From Nitrosomonas marina (GTDB taxonomy: Bacteria; Pseudomonadota; Gammaproteobacteria; Burkholderiales; Nitrosomonadaceae), in NCBI RefSeq assembly GCF_900111605.1, contig NZ_FOIA01000012.1, positions 35,529-99,528 of the forward strand: a stretch of 64,000 nucleotides of DNA, read 5' to 3'. The translations under genes were made by a program, and so were the position numbers. How positions within the stretch are numbered: the first letter of the stretch is position 1; the number at the start of each line of letters is the position of its first letter. Under the pieces are notes generated by a model that was not told the DNA's origin, did not search any database, and saw nothing but the letters and a program-made list of their open reading frames with translations. Shown here in pieces: positions 8,699-18,546 of this stretch.

Positions 8699-11159
8699 TG
8701 AACCGCCTCCAATCTCCGTACTCGTTATAAATTTTACCGCGCGGCAGGCACAGCCCGATTAAAAGCAAACCGCAGGCCATACTGGACATCAGGGAGACCG
8801 TGCTTGTCTCGAAGAAAAACGGGGTAACCAGTAATGCTGTTCCCAAAGGCAATATAAAAAAACGAAATGCGCGGCCCGATTCAGCCAACGCGGTAATGGT
8901 TACTGTCAACACCAGCGAACCAATCAAATGGTCGGCATTTGCCATGCCCGCCTCAGTGCCGATTGTCACACGTGTAAACATCAGCCAGCCCCCAACAGGA
9001 ATGCAAAGTACCAGGTTCCAGGGTAGCGTCACGCCTCCGCCAAGCATTTCCTTGATAATGACGGATGGTTTCTGTGCAAAATCATCCTCAACCGTTTCCC
9101 ATTTACCTTCATCTGTATCGCCCTGAAAAAAGACGCGCAAAAGAGAGCGGCCTTGTTTTTTTCTACGGTAAAGAAATTCGGTGGTGGCTATCAATTCATC
9201 CAAAGAATAAGGAATCTGTATCAGCATCGCGGCCGCAGCAATCAAACATAGCGTGCACCATGTTCCAATCAGGATAGGTTGGATAATGATAAAGAAAATT
9301 GAAACAATACCGAGTGGCACTATCATAATACCGAACAGTATCACCAGCCATGGCATGGTACGCCAGCGTCTGGACGAACCCATAATTCCGGTTAGTATTT
9401 CAAGCGCATAAGTCATTGCCCCAAGTCCTGCATCCGGTACCGGCCAGGCTTTGGAAACCGAAGATGTTATGATCTCTTCAGTACCATTTTTTGGGTCCTG
9501 TGGCGAACCTGAAAAGAAGGGTTCCCACACACTATCGATATGACCCAGCTGATAAGCACACAAATAGCGGGATATGAAAAAGCCGATAAATGCCAGAATG
9601 ATGATTGGCAATCGCTGAAACCAGCTAGATGGGGAATAGGTCCATCCGGGTGGTATGGTAGGCCCGGTTTGGGCGGCTACAGGTGAAATACCCGGTACCG
9701 GTCTCGTCAAAACTGCAAAACCCATGACCAGCATGCCAACTATGGTATCGTTTAAATAAGCAGCTGCCGTCGGTGCCCAGAAAATTAACGGTGCCCCAAG
9801 CAACCAGAGTCCCACTCCGCCACAAAGCCAACGCGCCAGACCAAAACGCCAGGATAACGATACAAATGAGAGCACAAGCAGTGCAATACCAGACAAGACA
9901 TCGCTCCAGATCATAACCTGTGATTCATAACCCAGCGTATAAGGAGCCATTATCAGCCAGCCAGCCAGACCCATATTAAGAAAATGCGCCCAAATATTCT
10001 CACTGTGCTGGCGGCGATAAGCTGATTCGTGCTTTTCTCTGATTCGGTCTGCATTTTTATGTTTCTCTTGCGCAGCCCGCACCCAGTCTGGCTCCGTTAT
10101 GTGATTTCTTTCATACCAGGCAGCAGGGTCTTTTTTGAGACTGGCAACAATACTTTTCAATCCATCATAAATGCGATGATTGGGCTGCCAATCAAGCAAT
10201 GTTGTTGCCTGAGTAGTGTCCAGATCGTAATGATCCGAAGCCAGATCAATCATGAATGGTTTGATAAAAGGCTTTTCACCACGGTCAATCACATCAGGAA
10301 TAACGGGCTCTGCTTTTTCTTCCAGCCACGCACCTGATTTCGCAAGAAATTCGGGCATATCTATGGTTTGCCATTCTTTTTTGCCAAATACCAGATACCC
10401 GATCCTATTTTGTAGTTCCTGATAGCCCATCACTTCGCTTTCACCCGCGAGCATGATGCTGGTTTCCGGCAGTTTCTTACGCCTGTCCACCACTTTCTGA
10501 AATAGCGCTACCATGTCTTCTTTATGGATAAAAGCCTGACCGGCCATCAGGTCGCCTGCATAAAGATGGCTCTTGAAGTCGCGTTCATAAATTCGGGAAA
10601 TCTGGTAGGCTAATGTCGGCACTGCACTGTCATCATCATATACACCTGCAAGCCGTAAAATGGTATAAGGCATACGGCCGTGCTGCTGCTTGATGATCTC
10701 TTCTGCTTCGGCTTTGGATTGTGGATATGCCCAGCTTGGTTTCAGCGGCATATTTTCATCAATTTTCTGGCCGGGCACTGTTGGCTCATGGACGAGCATC
10801 GTGCTGGCATAGACAAACCGTTCGACCTCGAAATCTTGAAGAAATTTCAGTAAGCGCCGGGTTCCGTCAACGGTTACTTTCCTATACAGTGGATGATGCA
10901 CCCCAGTGAAATCATAGTAGGCCGCCAGATGAATGACGGCCGCTATTTTTTCTCCATGCTGCGCGCGGACAGTATCCAAAGCTGTTTTTACAGAATCATC
11001 AGACGTCAGGTCACATTCAATACTGGCTTCTGCATGTTCACAGGGATTGATATCAAACCCAATAACCCGGTATCTTTGTTTCAAGCTTTGACTGAGCGTT
11101 TCGCCGATATTCCCGGAAGCGCCTGTCACAATTACAAATGGTTTCTGTCGGCTGGCCAT
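8691..11159 (-). CDS. Fusion protein: NAD-dependent epimerase + SPW membrane domain + VKOR-like domain
   Basis: An 822-residue fusion. Residues 1 to about 340 are an extended SDR epimerase/reductase with GASGNIGE nucleotide-binding motif and YPQSK (YxxxK) catalytic motif. A charged linker leads to a membrane domain (about 390-480) resembling SPW repeat proteins (MAPYTLGYES, LGAPLIFWAP). The C-terminal membrane domain, about 510 to 790, contains CxxC at C635-C638 (GTWCTLCLIAAA), which resembles the quinone-linked redox site of vitamin K epoxide reductase homologues. It is the first gene of a two-gene unit with the cation exchanger. The start has AGAGAGG upstream. Proteins with this layout exist in databases as I recall, but their function is unknown to me. 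Confidence 0.82.
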   Translation of the reverse strand: MASRQKPFVIVTGASGNIGETLSQSLKQRYRVIGFDINPCEHAEASIECDLTSDDSVKTALDTVRAQHGEKIAAVIHLAAYYDFTGVHHPLYRKVTVDGTRRLLKFLQDFEVERFVYASTMLVHEPTVPGQKIDENMPLKPSWAYPQSKAEAEEIIKQQHGRMPYTILRLAGVYDDDSAVPTLAYQISRIYERDFKSHLYAGDLMAGQAFIHKEDMVALFQKVVDRRKKLPETSIMLAGESEVMGYQELQNRIGYLVFGKKEWQTIDMPEFLAKSGAWLEEKAEPVIPDVIDRGEKPFIKPFMIDLASDHYDLDTTQATTLLDWQPNHRIYDGLKSIVASLKKDPAAWYERNHITEPDWVRAAQEKHKNADRIREKHESAYRRQHSENIWAHFLNMGLAGWLIMAPYTLGYESQVMIWSDVLSGIALLVLSFVSLSWRFGLARWLCGGVGLWLLGAPLIFWAPTAAAYLNDTIVGMLVMGFAVLTRPVPGISPVAAQTGPTIPPGWTYSPSSWFQRLPIIILAFIGFFISRYLCAYQLGHIDSVWEPFFSGSPQDPKNGTEEIITSSVSKAWPVPDAGLGAMTYALEILTGIMGSSRRWRTMPWLVILFGIMIVPLGIVSIFFIIIQPILIGTWCTLCLIAAAAMLIQIPYSLDELIATTEFLYRRKKQGRSLLRVFFQGDTDEGKWETVEDDFAQKPSVIIKEMLGGGVTLPWNLVLCIPVGGWLMFTRVTIGTEAGMANADHLIGSLVLTVTITALAESGRAFRFFILPLGTALLVTPFFFETSTVSLMSSMACGLLLIGLCLPRGKIYNEYGDWRRFIV

Positions 11160-11690
11160 TACTCTATTTACCTCTCTGATTCAATGAATTAACAGATTGA
11201 TCTTGTAGGGTGGATTTTGTATTGCCGCGTAATATGCCGCGCTGGCTCCAGCGTTTTTGAATAATCAAAAAACCCGGTTTAATCATGTTGAAGCGACTTT
11301 GTCTAAGAATTACGATACCAGAGATATTGGAATTTTTGAAATCCTGTAATAGACACATGCATGTTGTATTCGACACTGCACGGGCTAGAATCGACTCCGT
11401 AAATGGCTGGCAAACTCCGCTTACCCTTTGTCAATCGTCAGCCAGGCAGTCATTTTGAATCATCGTAATAAATCAAACTTTAGGTTTTGGGTGTAAATTG
11501 TATTACAATGCAACATATTATTTAAAGATAATTCTATTCAATAGGTTACCAGATTACCACTTCGGAACATCCTTGGATAATCTATTTTCAAACTCACCAA
11601 CCAACAAGACATCATTATTTTTATGACGCTGCCTGCCTGACGATTGATGCATAAATTAACATCAGAATCCACGCGGCAGACAACTCCAAA
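11160..11690. other. Divergent intergenic stretch, no gene seen
   Basis: This AT-rich gap separates the leftward fusion gene from the rightward symporter. Short frames exist on both strands but have no ribosome-binding site or recognisable protein character. It should carry two divergent promoters, which I cannot pin down. Confidence 0.5.
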
Positions 11691-13121
11691 ATGAGCGAAA
11701 CAATCTGGTCTTTCATTATTGTAATGATCTTGCTTACTATGAGCGGAACCATGGCGATGGTCCGAAAACGCAAAACCCCTGAAGATTATCTGGTGGCCAG
11801 CCGCAGAGTAAGCCCCTGGCTGACGGCGCTCTCGACTGTAGCCACCAATAACAGCGGCTTCATGTTCATCGGCATGATTGCCTATACCTACCGTTTTGGC
11901 TATGAATCTGTCTGGCTTATGCTGGGATGGGTGCTGGGCGATCTTATGGTGTGGATTTTCATACACCCACGTGTGCGCAGAATTTCCGGTAAAGCCAAAA
12001 TCAATACGCTGCCTTTGTTAATCGCGACCGAGGATAACAGCGTCAATCGCTTGATAGTCATCAGCGCCGGGCTCATTACCATTGTTTTCCTTGGAATCTA
12101 CGCGGCAGCACAGCTAAAAGCCGGCAGTACTGCGCTGCATGCATTATTTGGCTGGGAAATGTATGTTGGCGCACTTGTCGGCGCTTTTATTGTGATCGTT
12201 TATTCTTTTGCTGGCGGTATACGCGCCGACATCTGGACCGATGCTGCGCAGTCTTTTGCCATGATTATCACAATGCTGGCAATCCTGATTGCCGGATTTT
12301 TGAATGTGGGTGGTTTGTCTTCGCTGACAGCAAATCTTGGCGCCCAGGATCCGGCACTTGTTTCTTGGTTTCCACAGGAGCTTCAATTTGGCGTATTTGC
12401 ATTTATTACCGGCTATATTTTTGCAGGCCTTGGCACGATTGGCCAACCGCATTTAATGACGCGCTTGTTGGCTATTAAATCAGTCGACGCAATCAAGCGT
12501 GCACGCATATATTATTTCATATGGTATATCATATTTTTTGCAGCCTCTATTGGCGTTGGCCTGTACTGCCGTGCGATTATCCCAGATCTTGCCAATTTGC
12601 CAAGTGTTGCAGGTTTAAAAGAACCCACCGAGCTAGCGCTACCAGTACTCACCATGCAGCTGCTCCCGGGAATTTTCGTCGGGGTCGCCCTTGCAGGACT
12701 ATTTGCCGCGACTGTCTCCACGGCTGATTCGCAAATTATCGTATGCTCGGGCACCCTAACCCAGGAAATTTTCCCGCGTTGGAAAGATTCTTATCTTGCC
12801 TCCAAGCTTGGCACGTTCGCCATCACGACAGCCGCACTTGCGATTGCGCTTTTTGCACATGAAGGGGTCTTCGGTCTGGTACTCATTGCCTGGTCGGCAA
12901 TGGGTGCAAGCCTCGGACCAGTTCTGGTTCTTCGTATGTTTTATCTCCCTTTGACTGCGCCAGTTGCGCTTGCCATGATGGCTGTTGCGATTATCACTGC
13001 CACTCTCTGGCATTTTTCAGGATACGATGACGACATGCTAAAGATATTCCCGGCTACAATCGCTGCACTGTTAATTTATCTGTGCTGGTACGTGATGAAT
13101 CACGTCAAATTTTTCAAGTAA
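11691..13121 (+). CDS. Sodium:solute symporter (SSS family)
   Basis: A 476-residue polytopic inner-membrane transporter. Its start (first transmembrane helix, then RKRKTPEDYLVASRRVSPWL and TVATNNSGFMFIGMIAY) is characteristic of the PutP/PanF branch of the sodium:solute symporter family, and FAGGIRADIWTDAAQ and FAATVSTADSQI match other conserved loops. About thirteen hydrophobic segments are seen. PutP-type proteins import proline and relatives import pantothenate or other organic anions with Na+; the substrate here cannot be set. The gene is isolated with no transport partner nearby. Confidence 0.88.
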   Translation: MSETIWSFIIVMILLTMSGTMAMVRKRKTPEDYLVASRRVSPWLTALSTVATNNSGFMFIGMIAYTYRFGYESVWLMLGWVLGDLMVWIFIHPRVRRISGKAKINTLPLLIATEDNSVNRLIVISAGLITIVFLGIYAAAQLKAGSTALHALFGWEMYVGALVGAFIVIVYSFAGGIRADIWTDAAQSFAMIITMLAILIAGFLNVGGLSSLTANLGAQDPALVSWFPQELQFGVFAFITGYIFAGLGTIGQPHLMTRLLAIKSVDAIKRARIYYFIWYIIFFAASIGVGLYCRAIIPDLANLPSVAGLKEPTELALPVLTMQLLPGIFVGVALAGLFAATVSTADSQIIVCSGTLTQEIFPRWKDSYLASKLGTFAITTAALAIALFAHEGVFGLVLIAWSAMGASLGPVLVLRMFYLPLTAPVALAMMAVAIITATLWHFSGYDDDMLKIFPATIAALLIYLCWYVMNHVKFFK

Positions 13122-13495
13122 ACTTTTTTACTTCTTTTCAACTAGAAAAATAACTTCCAGGCAGTCAGAACCACACACAAAAAACAAGTCGGTAACTGAT
13201 TCTGCTTTACGACTCAAAAGCAAAAATAGGCACGCCATGTTTGAAACTTGAATTTTTCCGATACGATTCTGACAGGATAATCGCAACAAGTACTAATTGG
13301 TATGGAGCAAGTTTAAGATTCTGATTAAATGAAAAATATTTCTTGTCGATGCTGGTCATCACCATTTCGAATCGAAAACCCAATATCGCACAACTGTTAC
13401 AACTCACCCCGCAGCAAATGATGATATACTTCTGCCGTTATTGATGTTTTGAATTCACTCATCATATCCACTGCGCCACAACCCCTGAAATACGC
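13122..13495. other. Intergenic stretch, no gene seen
   Basis: Between the symporter and the GGDEF gene on the same strand. A minus-strand frame of 66 codons is present but has no ribosome-binding site and no recognisable features. I see nothing else in it. Confidence 0.5.
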
Positions 13496-14644
13496 ATGAG
13501 TATAAAAACCAGCACTATGGCGCATGCGCGCAATCGCCAGCTGCAAAATACGCTGAATGACCTGATCAGACAGGCCAGGGAAAACGAGAAAAAACAGGAG
13601 TTATACGAAACTCTCGGTTTTGAAATCATCGGCGCCGGCTCGCCGAAAGCACTGCTTGATCTGCTTCTGACAGAAACAATTGTACGCTGCCAGCTTGATG
13701 AAGCCGTTCTGTGCCTGATTGATCGTCATAGAGATATCAAACGCCTGTTTTTCAATCACAATGATGAAATTCGTGTGCTATATGAAAACAGGCTGGTGAT
13801 ACTGGATTGTGTCAAGGATACCAGATTTGCCGACTCCCTGACTCATACGCCGTTACTTGGTGCCGGGCCGTTGAAAAATTTCCACTGGATGGCTTCCGGC
13901 TTTAAAACAAGCAACCCGTTCAAAAGCGCGGCATACCTGCCACTATTGAGAGACAACAGCATTATCGGCGCGCTATTTTTGCTGAGTCACGACAGTAACA
14001 GGTTTCCGAAAGATGCTGGTACGCTTTTTTTGAAAAAACTATCCATCATGGCCGCTGTAGCCGTGGAAAACTGCCTTAATCAGCAAAGGGTCAAGGAGAT
14101 CAGTTATCAGGATGTGCTTACCCAGGTTTATAACCGGCGATATTTTGATTTGCGCTTCAAGGACGAAATCGAACGCTCGCTGCGCCTGCAGGACGACCTT
14201 GTCTGCATGTTTCTCGATATTGATTTTTTCAAAAAGATAAATGACACCTATGGTCACCAGGCAGGCGACAGAACGCTGATACACATCGCAAATCTGATAA
14301 AAGATCATTTGCGCGCCTGTGACATAGTGGCACGCTACGGTGGAGAAGAATTTGTGGCCGCGCTGCCTGCGACCACTCTGCAACAGGCCCTTGAAATCGC
14401 CGAGCGCCTGCGCGAAACCGTTCAGTCAACGGCCCACGATTTCGAAACCGAGTCATTTCATGTCACCATTTCAATCGGCATGACACACTTCAAAAGTCTG
14501 GACTCGCTTCAGCACCAGGGCCGACCGGATAGCGAACAGATTGCCACACTTATGCTTGATTATGCGGATAAAGCGTTATACCAGGCAAAATCCGATGGCA
14601 GAAACCAGGTTGTGGTGTACGATCCAGACATCGTCATCTCTTAA
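13496..14644 (+). CDS. Soluble diguanylate cyclase with DUF484/GAF-like sensor (GGDEF)
   Basis: A 382-residue cytoplasmic protein. The first 45 residues are a charged helix, residues about 45-205 form a GAF-like input domain resembling DUF484 (LLTETIVRCQLDEAVLC, PLLRDNSIIGALFLLS), and the rest is a GGDEF domain. The active-site motif is GGEEF, and an RxxD inhibitory site (RACD) sits five residues before it, so an active, product-inhibited diguanylate cyclase is expected. No transmembrane helix is present. It is transcribed alone; a hairpin follows the stop. Confidence 0.9.
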   Translation: MSIKTSTMAHARNRQLQNTLNDLIRQARENEKKQELYETLGFEIIGAGSPKALLDLLLTETIVRCQLDEAVLCLIDRHRDIKRLFFNHNDEIRVLYENRLVILDCVKDTRFADSLTHTPLLGAGPLKNFHWMASGFKTSNPFKSAAYLPLLRDNSIIGALFLLSHDSNRFPKDAGTLFLKKLSIMAAVAVENCLNQQRVKEISYQDVLTQVYNRRYFDLRFKDEIERSLRLQDDLVCMFLDIDFFKKINDTYGHQAGDRTLIHIANLIKDHLRACDIVARYGGEEFVAALPATTLQQALEIAERLRETVQSTAHDFETESFHVTISIGMTHFKSLDSLQHQGRPDSEQIATLMLDYADKALYQAKSDGRNQVVVYDPDIVIS

Positions 14645-14670
14645 CGATTTTTCCCTGCATTGCACTCGTT

Positions 14671-14707
14671 ATGCCAGTTTTCAACAGTTTTATTGAAGAA
14701 CTGGCAT
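14671..14707. terminator. Possible stem-loop after the GGDEF gene
   Basis: ATGCCAGTT and AACTGGCAT pair across a 19-base loop, 27 bases after the stop codon. There is no T-run, so it may be a transcript-end stabilising hairpin rather than an intrinsic terminator. Confidence 0.3.
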
Positions 14708-14895
14708 GCATAAAGACATGCGGTGTGTCCTGCACATTATCGGCCATACTCCTGTCGGCCAGATCAATTGTCAGCAATTATCCAGGATTTCCCAGCGTTC
14801 CAATTACAATCCTGTAATCCTGTTTCAGTCTTCATTACGCTGGGAGAAATGCCATTATCCCGGTTCAATAACCGCGGCACTCTCTGTTAGCCATA

Positions 14896-16047
14896 CTATG
14901 CGATATTATTTCTGATCCAGGCTTTACAATCTATGAAATCCTGGTTAGCTTTGGTGCCGGCCAGTCCGTTGTTCTGAATCACCTGTTCCCAGGCATATCC
15001 GATCTGCCTTCTCGATCTTCCGGCAAAATTGACTCTTGTGGCGTTATTACCGTTGTATTTAACGTGATCCCCGAAATGGATATGCCATCCGGCCCCGATA
15101 CCCGCATCGAATCTTCTCTGAATGACCTGGCTACCGGATACCTGGAACTGGATGGAGCCGGTTTGCAGCTGTTTCGCGGAGTGGTTTGACAGGTCGTCGG
15201 GGACAGTATTGCGCATCGCTTCGGTCGAAGAAGCAATTTCCAATGACTTGTTTCCCATCACATCCGCTTCAGATTCCAGTGCGTGGTCGTCATTTACCGG
15301 CACACCTTCTTTCAACTGCATCGTTGGTTGAACCCGTCCCTGGGCCTGTTGCACCACATGCCAGGCCTCGTGCGGCAAATGCTGCTCCTGCCCCGGCCCC
15401 AGATGAATATCGGACCCTTGCGCATAGGCAAGGGCATTCAGTTGCGCCGGCCTGTCGGAATTGTAATGCACCCGTACATTGTCCATAGAAATGCCGGAAA
15501 GTGACTCGATACCTGTCTTGAGATTATCCGGCAGGCCGGTGTTATTCGATGGTGCTGCCGGCGTTTCCTTACGCTGCAGCAGTTTGTCGGAAACAAATTT
15601 ACCCTGCAGGGGCTCTTCTTCCTCAAACTTTTGTACCGTCAGGAATTTCCCTTGCAGCAACTCTTCGTCTTCCATGCGCTGCAAAACGTCGAATTTTCCC
15701 TGCAGAGGCTCATCTTCCTCCATGCGCTGCGCGGCATCGAATCGTCCCTGCAACAATTCATCTTCGGGTGTATTCTGTAATTGTGCAGCTGCATTGCCTG
15801 CGTAATTAAACCGGTTTCTTTGTACGGTCATGCGGGGGCTGTTATGGACCGACTCAGCTTCTCTTCGTTGTGCGACAACGCGTGGGCTGGCAGCGATACC
15901 GGCAATTAACCGGCGCTGTGCAATGGTTTCTGTACGTGTATCTGCAAGACCGGATGTATTCACTGCGCGATGATTCCGGCCTGCACGAGGACTGTTGTTT
16001 GCATGGCGGTTGTGCTGTTCCAAATCAGGCGATACGACTCGTCTCAT
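14896..16047 (-). CDS. DUF4157 (eCIS core domain) protein with 16-residue repeats
   Basis: A 383-residue protein without signal peptide. The basic first 90 residues are followed by four copies of a 16-17 residue acidic repeat ([L/P]LQG[R/K]F...QRMEEDE) starting at residues 98, 114, 130 and 147. The DUF4157 domain follows (about 170-245) with HEAWH from residue 226 and VVQQAQGRVQPT. The last 70 residues (GWHIHFGDHVKYNG to WIRNNIA) form a separate small domain that I do not recognise and that could be the effector part. Proteins of this layout are associated with extracellular contractile injection systems. It is the second DUF4157 gene in the window, 10 kb from the first and on the other strand. 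Confidence 0.85.
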   Translation of the reverse strand: MRRVVSPDLEQHNRHANNSPRAGRNHRAVNTSGLADTRTETIAQRRLIAGIAASPRVVAQRREAESVHNSPRMTVQRNRFNYAGNAAAQLQNTPEDELLQGRFDAAQRMEEDEPLQGKFDVLQRMEDEELLQGKFLTVQKFEEEEPLQGKFVSDKLLQRKETPAAPSNNTGLPDNLKTGIESLSGISMDNVRVHYNSDRPAQLNALAYAQGSDIHLGPGQEQHLPHEAWHVVQQAQGRVQPTMQLKEGVPVNDDHALESEADVMGNKSLEIASSTEAMRNTVPDDLSNHSAKQLQTGSIQFQVSGSQVIQRRFDAGIGAGWHIHFGDHVKYNGNNATRVNFAGRSRRQIGYAWEQVIQNNGLAGTKANQDFIDCKAWIRNNIA

Positions 16048-16215
16048 ACCTTCCTCCGTAATTACATTAACAGGTTGCTCATGCCCGTCTATGCCGCTAC
16101 AGCAGCAGTCCAGGACCGGATAAAGTCATTTGCGAATATTTTGTCACGTCCTGAACAGATAAGCATATCATGTTGCAATAATACCAACAGCATAGAATCG
16201 CAGACAGCTCCCTAA

Positions 16216-16477
16216 TACTCTATCAATATGATATTGCCGGGTTCAGTGAGCTTATCAGTGTTCATGGCAAGGCGTGTCTTGCAGGAAATAATTGTTCTAT
16301 TACCAAAAGACACAACGTAGTCCATGGACGCTGACAAGCTCACCCACAGGGCGTTACCGTGGTGTCCTGCAGCCGTGTTACAGTACTTGAAAAGGGAATA
16401 ACCCTTTCCCGCGTACTGTGCCTTGCTCCATAACACCACGGCAACGCTGTACCTGGCAATATCATATTGATAGAGTA
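16216..16477. mobile_element. 262-bp foldback (MITE-like) element, copy A
   Basis: Perfect 23-base terminal inverted repeats (16216-16238 and 16455-16477, beginning TACTCTATCAATATG) enclose an interior with two further long stems. It aligns without gaps to the copy at 47566-47827, with about 24 differences by hand count. Left flank is CTAA and the right flank ATAT, so the target duplication is not intact here. There is no transposase, so it is non-autonomous. It lies between the divergent-side DUF4157 gene and the 3' end of metY. A minus-strand open frame inside it is shared by both copies but is not called a gene. Confidence 0.85.
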
Positions 16478-16561
16478 ATATGCACTACTGGCTTGGACAG
16501 ACCGTCCCTGTATCAGCATGTGCTGCTGGTAAATTCCCGATATACCTCTGTAACAGACAAA

Positions 16562-17839
16562 TTAGATATCAGTCACAGCAAGTGCCTGCTCGATATCGCC
16601 AATAATATCGTCGATATGTTCAATACCAACGGATAAGCGTACAAGATCCTGGCTTACTCCGGCAGCTGCCAGTTCATTTTCATTTAACTGCCGGTGCGTG
16701 GTCGATGCAGGATGACATGCCAGTGACTTGGCATCGCCGATATTCACCAGGCGCAGAATCATGTTTAACGCATCAATAAACTGTACGCCAGCATTAAACC
16801 CACCCTTAATACCAAAGCTTAAAATGCCCGAAGCTTTTCCACCGGTAATTTTCTGACAGGTCTGGAAATACGGGCTATTGGGCAATGCCGCGTAATTAAC
16901 CCATTCGATTTTATCGTGATTTTGTAAATACGCCGCCACTTTTTCGGCATTTTCACAATGTCGTTCCATACGCAATCCTAATGTCTCAAGGCCCTGCATA
17001 ATCAGAAACGAATTAAAAGGTGATAATGCCGCCCCCATATTTCTCAGCGGCACAACACGGCAGCGCCCGATATACGCCGCCGGTCCCAAGGCTTCAGTAT
17101 AAACCACGCCATGATATGACGGGTCCGGTTCGTTCAGCATCTTGAATCTATCTTTATGAGCTACCCAGTCAAATCGGCCGGAATCGATAATCGCGCCGCC
17201 GATACAGGTCCCGTGCCCGCCAATGTATTTGGTCAGCGAATGCACGACGATATCTGCACCCAATTCAAATGGACGGCACAAATACGGCGTCGCAACAGTA
17301 TTATCGACAATCAGCGGGACGCCAAATTTGTGTCCAATAGTCGCCAGACGTTCTATATCAACCACATTACCGGCCGGATTGCCGATTGATTCGCAAAATA
17401 TCGCGCGGGTATTTGCATCTATCGCCTGCGCGATCGCATCAAAATCTTCATGCGACACCATGCGGACATCGATACCCTGTCTGGGCAGGGAATGCGCAAA
17501 AAGATTATACGTGCCGCCGTACAACTGGCTGATACTGACAATATTCGTACCCGCGTCACAGATACACTGTATTGCATACGTAATTGCTGCCATGCCAGAA
17601 GCCACCGCAAGCGCGCCAACCCCACCTTCCATCGCTGCCAAACGCTGCTCCAGTACGTCGGAAGTCGGGTTCATGATACGCGTGTATATGTTCCCCGGTA
17701 CTTTCAAATCAAAAAGATCGGCGCCATGTTGCGTGTCTTTAAATGTAAATGAAGTGGTTTGATAAATCGGCACCGCTGCGGCCCGGGTTGTCGCTTCAGA
17801 CGCATACGCGTGATGCAAAGCCAGGGTTTCAAGTTTCAT
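16562..17839 (-). CDS. metY: O-acetylhomoserine aminocarboxypropyltransferase (sulfhydrylase)
   Basis: A 425-residue PLP enzyme that joins O-acetylhomoserine with sulfide (or methanethiol) to form homocysteine (or methionine). The Cys/Met-metabolism fold is clear: an N-terminal TLALHHAY, SRI-like PTSDVLEQRLAAMEGG, the substrate-site YGGTYNLF, VDNTVATPYLCRPFE, and the PLP lysine in HSLTKYIGGHG. The length and the conserved CHPASTTHRQL block near the end match MetY rather than the shorter MetB/MetZ. The start has AGCAGAG upstream. It stands alone; I see no clear SAM-type riboswitch in its leader. Confidence 0.93.
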   Translation of the reverse strand: MKLETLALHHAYASEATTRAAAVPIYQTTSFTFKDTQHGADLFDLKVPGNIYTRIMNPTSDVLEQRLAAMEGGVGALAVASGMAAITYAIQCICDAGTNIVSISQLYGGTYNLFAHSLPRQGIDVRMVSHEDFDAIAQAIDANTRAIFCESIGNPAGNVVDIERLATIGHKFGVPLIVDNTVATPYLCRPFELGADIVVHSLTKYIGGHGTCIGGAIIDSGRFDWVAHKDRFKMLNEPDPSYHGVVYTEALGPAAYIGRCRVVPLRNMGAALSPFNSFLIMQGLETLGLRMERHCENAEKVAAYLQNHDKIEWVNYAALPNSPYFQTCQKITGGKASGILSFGIKGGFNAGVQFIDALNMILRLVNIGDAKSLACHPASTTHRQLNENELAAAGVSQDLVRLSVGIEHIDDIIGDIEQALAVTDI

Positions 17840-18043
17840 GATTTTTTCTCTGCTTTATAGGTTAAAGATAGATTTCTTGTGCGTACCTGACGCGTCCCTA
17901 TCGTTCTCGAATTGACATTTTTACACCGCAAGAAAAGGTTTAATCAATCCATTTCAAGTTATTAAAAATAAAAGCCGCCTTGTTGAAAAGTTGTATGACC
18001 ATTGATTCCGGACATGAATGGAATTTACGTCCAGGCTCAATCG

Positions 18044-18469
18044 TCATTCAGATTTTGGTACCGGTCTTGGGCGCCGGTTCTCGTCGATGGCCACGTAAGT
18101 CAGTTCTGCCTCGGTGACTTTGATACAAATTTCCTCACTCCCCTCGCGCAACCCGCGTTGAGCGTATACCGCCACATCGACGGTAATTGAAGTACGGCCA
18201 ATTTTGATAATGTCGGCGTAAAAACTGACAAGATCACCAACCAGTACAGGTTGTTTGAACACAAAGGAATTGACAGCCACGGTTGCCACACGTCCGCGCG
18301 CGCGCCGAATGGCTGGTATTGTGCCCGCAATATCGACCTGCGACATGATCCAACCGCCAAAGATATCTCCCGCATGATTGGTATCCGACGATTTGGGTAC
18401 CATGCGCAATACCGGCTGCGCCTCCGGCAAGGGAACATGAAGTGCGGGATCACTGTCATTCTCATGCAT
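18044..18469 (-). CDS. Acyl-CoA thioesterase (YciA-like hotdog fold)
   Basis: A 141-residue hotdog-fold thioesterase that hydrolyses acyl-CoA in the cytoplasm. The motif DTNHAGDIFGGWIMSQVDIAG contains the catalytic Asp and Gly-rich helix start typical of the YciA/BACH group, and VNSFVFKQPVLVGDLVSFYA is the conserved second strand block. I chose the internal ATG (protein MHENDSDPAL) because the 15 codons upstream are hydrophobic and absent from the family. It is a monocistronic gene between metY and the sulfotransferase. Confidence 0.88.
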   Translation of the reverse strand: MHENDSDPALHVPLPEAQPVLRMVPKSSDTNHAGDIFGGWIMSQVDIAGTIPAIRRARGRVATVAVNSFVFKQPVLVGDLVSFYADIIKIGRTSITVDVAVYAQRGLREGSEEICIKVTEAELTYVAIDENRRPRPVPKSE

Positions 18470-18546
18470 AATTATTTTCTGCCATAAGTTGATGATTGAG
18501 AAAATAATGAACAAACAACTGCGTTTTCATTGTCGCATATACACTG

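Noticed and set aside
13207..13407. Minus-strand frame of 66 codons between symporter and GGDEF genes
   Set aside because: No start signal and no motif; it is opposite to both neighbours.
16212..16439. Minus-strand frame of 75 codons inside the foldback element (and a 106-codon one in the copy at 47562-47882)
   Set aside because: The frame survives in both copies, but it runs through the inverted repeats and stems, has no ribosome-binding site and no recognisable protein character. The changes between copies follow base pairing rather than codon positions.
17840..18000. Possible SAM riboswitch upstream of metY
   Set aside because: I looked for SAM-I, SAM-II and SAH-type conserved cores in the leader and could not match one convincingly.
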